Shown piece after piece: positions 1 to 6,161 of a stretch of 16,415 nt of DNA. Positions within the stretch are counted from its first letter, which is position 1. Each line of letters opens with the position of its first letter. Both the position numbers and the translations under genes were made by a program. The notes beneath the pieces were generated by a model that worked only from the letters and a program-made list of their open reading frames with translations, searched no databases and was not told the DNA's origin. Source of the DNA: JARROD01 sp037384225. GTDB lineage: Bacteria > Pseudomonadota > Gammaproteobacteria > Pseudomonadales > Cellvibrionaceae. The DNA lies in the NCBI GenBank assembly GCA_037384225.1, contig JARROD010000086.1:1-16415 (forward strand). The letters run 5' to 3'.

Positions 1-12
1 GGACGCGCGCAG

Positions 13-60
13 ATTTTTCTAACAGGAGCATAGCTCACCCTATGTGAGGATTAGAAAAAT
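13..60. repeat. Long inverted repeat (potential hairpin) at the left edge
   Basis: A perfect 10-bp inverted repeat (ATTTTTCTAA at 13-22, TTAGAAAAAT at 51-60) encloses a second 5-bp one (CATAG at 29-33, CTATG at 40-44) with a 6-nt loop. The two stems are separated by symmetric 6-nt purine-rich internal loops (23-28 and 45-50). It lies downstream of the stop of the leftward ankyrin gene, about 170 bp away, so it could be a terminator-like or RNA structure, or the edge of a repeat element. I see no convincing gene in 1-232. Confidence 0.45.
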
Positions 61-232
61 TGAGCACGGTCCTGAAAATGCTGCTATATAAGGAGCGAAG
101 CGGTCCTGGGCCGAAAATTTATGCAACGATAGGGTTAAGTTGGCAAGTCGAACATGATAAAAGTTAGATAGATTTTGCGATTGGTGTCTGATTTTTTATC
201 GAAATTAGTGATTCTCAACACACAGGTTTACT

Positions 233-2278
233 TTAGAAAATACCCAGGACTGACTTTTGTTTCATCAGTGAATAGATCACTTCATTTTTATTTTTGGCAA
301 TATCCAGGGCCGAATAGCCGAGCTTGTTTTTCCTCGATGCATTGGCGCCGGCTTCGATCAGGCATTTCACGACGGCTTCCGAGTCAGCGTTAACAGCGGT
401 AATCAGGGCCGTGTCACCTTTGTTGTTGCGAACTTCAAGGTCCGCTTCTTGATCCAGCAACCATTGAACCAGAGCGGGGTTGTCAGCTTTTGCGGCGGCA
501 ATCAGTACGGAATTGCCACTGCTGGTGCGCAGGTTGATGTCGCTGACCGGCAGCAATCTTTGCGCGCAGGGCAGGCAATTGTGTTCCACCGCCACATAAA
601 ACGGGCTTTTGCCAAATTGGTCCGTTTGGGTGCTATTGATGCCCAGTTTTAATAGCGTGGCGATCATCCCCTCATTACCGTTTTGCGCGGCAAACCACAG
701 CGCGTTTCTGCCGAGTTCATCACTGGCTGAACTGTTGGTATGAGATAAAAGCTGTTCGAGTAAATCTTCACGGTTGTGTTTTGCACTCAATAGCAGGTAT
801 TGATCGTAGGGTGCGCGCGCTTGGGTGTTGTTCAGGTGTGTTATCAACATTGCCGCTGTTTTGGTGTTGCCGTTCTGGATCGCTACGGCTACGGGATCCA
901 GGCTGTCCTTGGAAAATACCAGGGGATCGGCGCCGGCCTTTAACAAGGTTTGGGCAATATCGATATTCCCGGTTTTGGCGGCAAGGTGTAGCGCGGTTTC
1001 TTCACCGTGTAAGCGCGCGTTTGGATTGCTGTTCAAATTAAGCAGGGTTCGGGTCATATCGATGTTGTTGTTCTTGACCGCGAGTGCCAGCAGGGTCGAG
1101 CCATCGCTGAGTTTTTGCTCGAGCCATGTTGCATCCTGGTTAAGCAGGTATTTCGAAAGGGGAACGTTACCTGAGATCACAATCTTACTGAGGTCGTCAA
1201 AATTTACCTTGGTATCGTATTCCGGCAACGACCAAGTGGCGGCGATTCTTTCAAATACCTGGTCTTTGTCAAAGGTATTCTCCGGCGTTTTGCTGTTCCA
1301 GCCCTCGCCGTGCTTGGCACCGGACTTTTTAAGCGCAGACACGGTGGTATCGAGCCCCGCGTATTGCGCCAAGTCAAGAGGGGTCCAGCCGTCCTTGTTG
1401 ACGGCGTTGCGTTGAATGCGGTTTTGAATCAATAGATCAATAATTTTTTTATGTTGCAACCGGATGGCGTAGTGCAGCAGGTTGTCGCCATTAGGTAGGG
1501 TTTGATGTTTATCGGCGCTCTTGTTGAGTAGTACCAGCAATATTTCGGATCGATCTTCTTTTACCGCCAGGAAAAGCGGGCTAATGCCAAATTTATCCCG
1601 GTGGTCTGTATCTGCTCCCTGTTTCAACAGCCATTTCGCGGCTCTGATGCTGTCGGATTCGATGGCGCTAAACAAAGCGGTGCGGCCGTTTTGGTCAAGC
1701 AGATCCACTGATTGGATGTTTGCTTTTAATTTTCCTAATGCAGTGATCCGGTTGTTTCTGGCGGCGCCAAACCACAATTCAAGGGTTGAATCTTTATCTT
1801 TTAATCGAATTTCCGGGGTGGAACCCAAGTGATCCAAGTAAGTGATGGCGGGGCCAAACTGTTGCTGACTTGATGCCGTTAGCAGATTCATGGCACGGCT
1901 GGAATCGGTGTCCACTAATTTTAAGGCTAGAGCGTATTGCGCGGCGGGATGGGACCGTTGCGCTGATTTTTCCAGCCAGTGCATTCCCTGGTTCTCGCTT
2001 TTTGCAACGCCACGCCCAAGTAAATATAAATTGGCGAGTTGGTATTGCGCCTCCGCGTCACCAGTGCGGGCCGCTTGTAAATACAGGCTGAACGCCTTGT
2101 TAAACTGACGCATCCTGATGGCCTTTTCAGCGGGGGCTAAATCGATCGTTGACTGTGCCAGAGCTGTGTTTGCCGCACAACAGAAAGCGAGTAACAATGT
2201 TAGTACCCGCGTTAGTACCCGCGTTATTACCCGCGTTAGCACCAGCGTCCGACTCAATTCGCGACTGAATTTTTTCAT
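233..2278 (-). CDS. Exported Sel1-like and ankyrin-repeat protein
   Basis: From the ATG at 2278 the product is 681 residues. It begins with a signal peptide: a basic n-region (MKKFSRELSR), a hydrophobic core and a likely cleavage after ALA at residues 39-41. Residues about 74-118 form two Sel1-like repeats (AEAQYQLANLYLLGRGV). From about 165 to the C-terminus run about ten or eleven ankyrin-type repeats (for example GETALHLAAKTGNIDIAQTL), with an unrelated-looking stretch in the middle near 330-390. Such proteins are protein-interaction scaffolds; here it is presumably periplasmic. It follows the iron-sulfur flavoprotein gene by about 30 bp on the same strand, so the two are probably one operon. 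A longer frame from an ATG at 2338 overlaps that gene and would bury the signal peptide, so I prefer 2278. No partner or enzymatic role can be read from the sequence. Confidence 0.85.
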   Translation of the reverse strand: MKKFSRELSRTLVLTRVITRVLTRVLTLLLAFCCAANTALAQSTIDLAPAEKAIRMRQFNKAFSLYLQAARTGDAEAQYQLANLYLLGRGVAKSENQGMHWLEKSAQRSHPAAQYALALKLVDTDSSRAMNLLTASSQQQFGPAITYLDHLGSTPEIRLKDKDSTLELWFGAARNNRITALGKLKANIQSVDLLDQNGRTALFSAIESDSIRAAKWLLKQGADTDHRDKFGISPLFLAVKEDRSEILLVLLNKSADKHQTLPNGDNLLHYAIRLQHKKIIDLLIQNRIQRNAVNKDGWTPLDLAQYAGLDTTVSALKKSGAKHGEGWNSKTPENTFDKDQVFERIAATWSLPEYDTKVNFDDLSKIVISGNVPLSKYLLNQDATWLEQKLSDGSTLLALAVKNNNIDMTRTLLNLNSNPNARLHGEETALHLAAKTGNIDIAQTLLKAGADPLVFSKDSLDPVAVAIQNGNTKTAAMLITHLNNTQARAPYDQYLLLSAKHNREDLLEQLLSHTNSSASDELGRNALWFAAQNGNEGMIATLLKLGINSTQTDQFGKSPFYVAVEHNCLPCAQRLLPVSDINLRTSSGNSVLIAAAKADNPALVQWLLDQEADLEVRNNKGDTALITAVNADSEAVVKCLIEAGANASRKNKLGYSALDIAKNKNEVIYSLMKQKSVLGIF
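2199..2246 (-). repeat. Four 12-bp tandem repeats inside the signal-peptide coding region
   Basis: Units at 2199-2210 and 2211-2222 are identical (GTTAGTACCCGC on the plus strand). Units at 2223-2234 and 2235-2246 differ by one and by two bases. In the leftward gene they encode the tetrapeptide pattern TRVL/TRVI/TRVL within the signal peptide, inserting arginines into what should be its hydrophobic core. Confidence 0.85.
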
Positions 2279-2309
2279 GTAATTGATCTTGTCGTTGTTC
2301 TTGTATTCG

Positions 2310-3620
2310 TTACAAGGTACCGAATTTTTCTTCCACATGAATGCCGATCTTCTTTAAAAAGGGTGTGGGCAACACGCCACCCACACAGACAATGATGGAC
2401 TCATTCTTTATCTTGCGCGGGCCTTTCTCCGTTTCAATAGCTACCGAGTCAGGCGCAATGCCAATAATATTGGATTTCAACAGTACATTTAAGCGGCCCT
2501 GCTGCTGCAACAGCGAAACCCTGTCCCGATTTTTTGCTTTCGCACGCGAAAAGGCTTCGCTGCGGTAGGATAGGGTGGTGGTGGTACCGTCCTGCTCGGC
2601 AATGGCGAGGGCGGCTTCCAGTGCACTATCACCGCCTCCAACTACCAGCACATGGCGGTTCATGTATTGTTCGGGATCCGTTAAACGATACACCACCTTA
2701 GGTAGATCTTCGCCCGGGACACCCAGCTTTCTCGGTGTTCCGCGCCGGCCCATCGCCAGCAGTACGGACCCTGTCACAAATTCTTTGTTGGCGGTTTTTA
2801 CTTTAATTCCTTTGTCATTACCTTCTATGTGCTCAACCCGTTGCTTGGTCATGATTTTCAATTTGGAATTCTTGACCACCGATTGCCAAAACTCGATGAG
2901 TGTTTCCTTGCTGGCTTCACGAAACTGGAATTTACCAACCACGGGTAAGACTGCCGGGCGGGTCATGACCACTTTGCCGCGCGGGTAGTGAGCGATGGTG
3001 CCGCCAATGGTGTCTTCCTGCTCTAAAATCACATAGCGTAGTTTTTTCTCTTTGGCCGCAAGTGCGGCACTGAGTCCCGCCGGCCCGGCACCGACAATGA
3101 CGAGATCCAAGGGTAAGCTCGGATGGCTCTTCCTCTTTTTAGCGATAGCATTGACGGCTTGTTGTCCTTGGGCGATGGCGTTTTTAATTAAGCCCATTCC
3201 ACCCAATTCACCGCTGATAAAAATGCCGGGAACGCTGGTTTCAAAATCGGAATTCAAGCGTGGAATTTCTATGCCTCTAGTGGCCGTTCCAAACACCAAA
3301 CTGATCGCCCCCATCGGGCAGGCATCCTTGCAGGCACCGTGTCCGATGCAGGAAGAAGGCGACACCAAGGCAGCTTTGCGTTTCACCAAACCGAGAATTT
3401 CACCTTCGGGGCAGGCATAGACACACGTTGCGCAACCGAGACACTTATTGGGGTCGATGACCGGATGCAGTGAAACCGGCTCCGTCATGCCATCGGTTTC
3501 GGCTTGATGCCACTTGCGTTTTGCAATGCGGCTTTTGCGTCCTTGCCAAAACAGATAAATGGTTGCAATTAAAACGAACGGCAATACCACGAATAAAATA
3601 TAAATGAGAAGCGAACTCAA
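2310..3620 (-). CDS. Membrane-anchored 2x[Fe-S] ferredoxin / FAD-NAD(P) oxidoreductase
   Basis: 436 residues. Residues 4-25 form one membrane helix followed by a basic stretch, placing the rest in the cytoplasm. Residues 60-70 hold a complete C-x2-C-x2-C-x3-C cluster motif followed by Pro. A second motif at 91-101 has C91, C97 and C101 but His94 where the second Cys is expected. A dinucleotide-binding GAGPAG lies at 177-182 and a second, GGGDSA, at 328-333, which is the FAD plus NAD(P) layout of thioredoxin-reductase-like flavoproteins; no redox-active CxxC is seen between them. Likely role: passing electrons between NAD(P)H or ferredoxin and the membrane cytochrome encoded divergently. The start is TTG at 3618-3620, supported by a strong GGAGG nine bases upstream. 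The gene is first in a leftward unit with the ankyrin gene. The redox partner and direction are inferred. Confidence 0.85.
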   Translation of the reverse strand: MSSLLIYILFVVLPFVLIATIYLFWQGRKSRIAKRKWHQAETDGMTEPVSLHPVIDPNKCLGCATCVYACPEGEILGLVKRKAALVSPSSCIGHGACKDACPMGAISLVFGTATRGIEIPRLNSDFETSVPGIFISGELGGMGLIKNAIAQGQQAVNAIAKKRKSHPSLPLDLVIVGAGPAGLSAALAAKEKKLRYVILEQEDTIGGTIAHYPRGKVVMTRPAVLPVVGKFQFREASKETLIEFWQSVVKNSKLKIMTKQRVEHIEGNDKGIKVKTANKEFVTGSVLLAMGRRGTPRKLGVPGEDLPKVVYRLTDPEQYMNRHVLVVGGGDSALEAALAIAEQDGTTTTLSYRSEAFSRAKAKNRDRVSLLQQQGRLNVLLKSNIIGIAPDSVAIETEKGPRKIKNESIIVCVGGVLPTPFLKKIGIHVEEKFGTL

Positions 3621-3708
3621 TATCTTTAGCCTCCCTCAACCCTCATAACGTGCATAATGTCACAGAATAGACGTTGGCCTAGCTGAGAAATAGTTCAATG
3701 CTGCAGTT

Positions 3709-3724
3709 TGTGCTATATTTCACA
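3709..3724. promoter_or_regulatory. CRP/FNR-family-like palindrome in the divergent promoter region
   Basis: TGTGC-N6-TCACA matches the CRP consensus TGTGA-N6-TCACA at nine of ten positions, and TT/AA flanks extend the symmetry. It lies 89 bp upstream of the TTG of the flavoprotein gene and 79 bp upstream of the ATG of the membrane-cytochrome gene, so it could control both units. FNR (TTGAT-N4-ATCAA) fits less well. I could not assign -35/-10 boxes with confidence in 3621-3802. Confidence 0.4.
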
Positions 3725-3802
3725 AATTAACCTTGAACCTGTCAACCTATTAATTGAACGGCAACTCTTTAAGTTTCAGTTAAGTTTTTCTTAAGAATTA
3801 AT

Positions 3803-4684
3803 ATGCAAAGTGTGGCGGACTCTCTTGCCCAGCGTTGGCTGCATCGCTCCAGCCAGTGGGTAACAGTTACCTGGATGGCGGCAGTGGTCGCATTAATTGT
3901 TTGGGGATGGATAAACCGGGATCAGGACTACCTTTCGGCTGAAAATGGCCTGGGTTATCTGTTAGGGATAGTGGGTGGCAGCATGATGTTACTGCTACTG
4001 ATGTACAGTTTACGCAAACGGCTAAAGATTCTGAAACGTTTTTTTAGCGTCAAGTTCTGGTTTCGGTTTCACATGTCATTCGGTGTGGTGGGACCTTTAT
4101 GTATTTTGTACCACTGCAATTTCAACTTGGGTTCAATGAACAGCAACATAGCATTGGTATGCATGTTGTTGGTGGCGGGAAGCGGCATTATTGGCCGTTA
4201 TTTGTATACACGCATTCACTACGGTTTGTTTGGAGGGAAAATTCGCCTGCAGCAAGTCAGTGAGGATTTTAATCAGATTAATAAGGATATGGCAGTGCTG
4301 GCCGTAACGCCTAAGCAACAAGCCATGCTTGAAAAGTTATTTGGTGCCGCTAATACCTTGGTGGAAGCAAGCAGGCAAAGCAGCAGTGTGTTTTCCCTTT
4401 CTATGAACCGGAGGAAATTCAAGCATCTCACCCGTTCCTTTAAGAAATTCGTTCAGCACTTGGAAGACTATCATAGGGACAGGCCGGATTCTTCGGCCCA
4501 TATCCAAGCGATTCATAAACGATTACAAAAAGATAGCGCCGTTTTGTTTTCGGTGTTTAAACAATTACCCGGTTTGCAATTGTCGGAAAAGTTGTTTTCG
4601 CTCTGGCATGTGATCCATATACCCATTTTTATACTAATGATTTTAACGGCAGTGACACACGTAGTTGTGGTTCACATGTATTAA
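3803..4684 (+). CDS. Inner-membrane protein, probable b-type cytochrome
   Basis: 293 residues with about five membrane helices, at roughly 21-37, 50-68, 87-106, 115-132 and 266-290. Basic loops after helix 2 (RKRLKILKR) and after helix 4 put these on the cytoplasmic side and leave the C-terminus in the periplasm. A polar cytoplasmic domain of about 130 residues separates helices 4 and 5. Histidines H90 and H104 lie in helix 3, and H269, H272, H286 and H291 lie in or near helix 5; they are candidate axial ligands for two b hemes, as in cytochrome b561 or ferric-reductase-like proteins. Likely role: electron exchange between quinol or the cytoplasmic flavoprotein and the periplasmic cytochromes encoded next. 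The start is ATG with only a weak Shine-Dalgarno. It ends in TAA followed directly by two more in-frame stops. Heme binding is inferred. Confidence 0.75.
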   Translation: MQSVADSLAQRWLHRSSQWVTVTWMAAVVALIVWGWINRDQDYLSAENGLGYLLGIVGGSMMLLLLMYSLRKRLKILKRFFSVKFWFRFHMSFGVVGPLCILYHCNFNLGSMNSNIALVCMLLVAGSGIIGRYLYTRIHYGLFGGKIRLQQVSEDFNQINKDMAVLAVTPKQQAMLEKLFGAANTLVEASRQSSSVFSLSMNRRKFKHLTRSFKKFVQHLEDYHRDRPDSSAHIQAIHKRLQKDSAVLFSVFKQLPGLQLSEKLFSLWHVIHIPIFILMILTAVTHVVVVHMY

Positions 4685-4750
4685 TGATGAGAATTTTTTG
4701 GCATTGAAAGTGAATGCGAAAGCTGCCACACTAACTTTAAAAAGGAAGCG

Positions 4751-6133
4751 ATGACCACACTGTGCCTGGATTGTCATAAAGACGTCGCAAAAGACCTGCT
4801 GGACATGACAGGGTTTCACGGTCGCTCTCTGCCCTCGTCAACGAACAGTTGCGATGGTTGCCACACGGAACACGAAGGTCGGGACTTTGATATTGTCGGG
4901 CTGGCGGCGGACAGTTTTAATCATTCCGATACCGACTTTGCGCTGGAAGGGGCTCACCAAACGGCAGACTGTGCCAGTTGCCATGAGAAGGAGGAGAAGT
5001 TTCGCGATGCGAGCAGCGCTTGTTTTTCATGCCATCAGGACAAGGATATTCATTCCGGTGCCCTGGGTGAACAATGCGAGAATTGTCATCAGCCTCAAAC
5101 CTGGCACAGCGTGTTGCCGTTTGATCACGATACCACTGACTTTCCCCTGGTTGGACGTCATCTCGACTTGAGCTGTACCAGTTGCCACGTCAACCAGCAG
5201 TATGAATTTGCCAGTCATACCTGCGTCGATTGCCATAAAATTTCTGATGTCCACAACGGCGCCAACGGCAGCGACTGCGGAAGTTGCCACAGCCCACAGG
5301 ATTGGCGCGAATTGGATTTCGATCACGATGAAACCGATTTTCCTTTACGAGGAAAACACCAGGATATTCCCTGTCACGCCTGTCATCTGGAAAATCAAGA
5401 GCGCAAGGATGCTCCACAGGAATGTCACGGCTGCCACGCCAATGACGACGTTCACCTGGGGCGCAACGGTGAGAAGTGTGAAACCTGCCACGACACTTCA
5501 CAGTGGCAGAATATTGCTTTCGATCACGACAAGGATACTGACTTTCCCCTGACCGGAAATCACATCGGGCTGAGTTGTACCCAATGCCACACCGGCAAAG
5601 TACATGACTCCATTGCGCGCGACTGCGCCGGTTGCCACATGGCCGACGACGTACATAACGATCCCAGCATGGCGGTGTGCGGTACCTGTCACAACACATT
5701 GGGCTGGGATGAAATTTCTGAGTTTGATCACGATTTTACCGCGCTGCCGTTGATTGGCATGCATCAAATCGTTCCCTGCGAAAGTTGCCACATCGGCAAT
5801 CAATTTGCCGGCACCAAGGGCGAGTGCCTCGCCTGTCACAAGAAGGACGATGTGCACGAAGGTTCCATGGGCAATGAGTGTAACCAGTGTCATTCCCCGA
5901 ACGCCTGGAATATTTGGCAGTTTGATCACGAACGTTTCAGCGGTTACGCCCTGGAAGGGAAACACGAAGACCTGGCGTGTGAATCCTGTCATTTACCGGG
6001 TAGTCATCCGGGACCGGTATCGAGCCAGTGTGGAAGTTGTCATCGCGGTCAAGACATTCACAATGGCGGCTTTGGTGAACAGTGTGGACGTTGCCACAAT
6101 ACAACTAACTTCTTCGAGCTTTCAATACAGTAA
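4751..6133 (+). CDS. Multiheme c-type cytochrome (20 CXXCH, 21 with upstream motif); N-terminus damaged
   Basis: From ATG 4751 the product is 460 residues with 20 CXXCH heme c motifs. They fall into tri-heme modules of about 60 residues with the pattern FDHD..TDFPL.G.H..CxxCH..CxxCH..DVH.G..CxxCH..W. The reading frame stays open upstream to 4691 and encodes one more motif, CESCH at 4715-4729. Counting it, the protein is exactly seven tri-heme modules (21 hemes), so the true protein begins upstream of 4751. There is no signal peptide at 4751 or in the upstream extension, although heme c attachment requires export. The preceding gene ends in the same frame with TAA TGA TGA at 4682-4690. The ATG at 4751 does have an AGGA nearby (AAGGAAGCG). 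The gene is either a 5-prime-damaged cytochrome or miscalled through a sequence error. Expected role: periplasmic electron wire between the inner-membrane cytochrome and outer-membrane components. Confidence 0.8.
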   Translation: MTTLCLDCHKDVAKDLLDMTGFHGRSLPSSTNSCDGCHTEHEGRDFDIVGLAADSFNHSDTDFALEGAHQTADCASCHEKEEKFRDASSACFSCHQDKDIHSGALGEQCENCHQPQTWHSVLPFDHDTTDFPLVGRHLDLSCTSCHVNQQYEFASHTCVDCHKISDVHNGANGSDCGSCHSPQDWRELDFDHDETDFPLRGKHQDIPCHACHLENQERKDAPQECHGCHANDDVHLGRNGEKCETCHDTSQWQNIAFDHDKDTDFPLTGNHIGLSCTQCHTGKVHDSIARDCAGCHMADDVHNDPSMAVCGTCHNTLGWDEISEFDHDFTALPLIGMHQIVPCESCHIGNQFAGTKGECLACHKKDDVHEGSMGNECNQCHSPNAWNIWQFDHERFSGYALEGKHEDLACESCHLPGSHPGPVSSQCGSCHRGQDIHNGGFGEQCGRCHNTTNFFELSIQ

Positions 6134-6161
6134 ACGGAAATAGAGCAAGTGGAGTCACGCC

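Noticed and set aside
825..1415. Rightward frame of 196 codons opposite the ankyrin gene
   Set aside because: It lies wholly antisense to well-supported ankyrin repeats and shows no domain or ribosome-binding site.
2310..3620. Thioredoxin reductase
   Set aside because: The fold is similar, but there is no redox-active CxxC between the FAD and NAD(P) motifs, and there is an N-terminal membrane helix with two ferredoxin motifs.
4682..4700. Programmed readthrough or frameshift linking the membrane protein to the multiheme cytochrome
   Set aside because: Three consecutive in-frame stops make readthrough implausible. A +1 shift in the T-run gives a product without an export signal. A deletion fits better.
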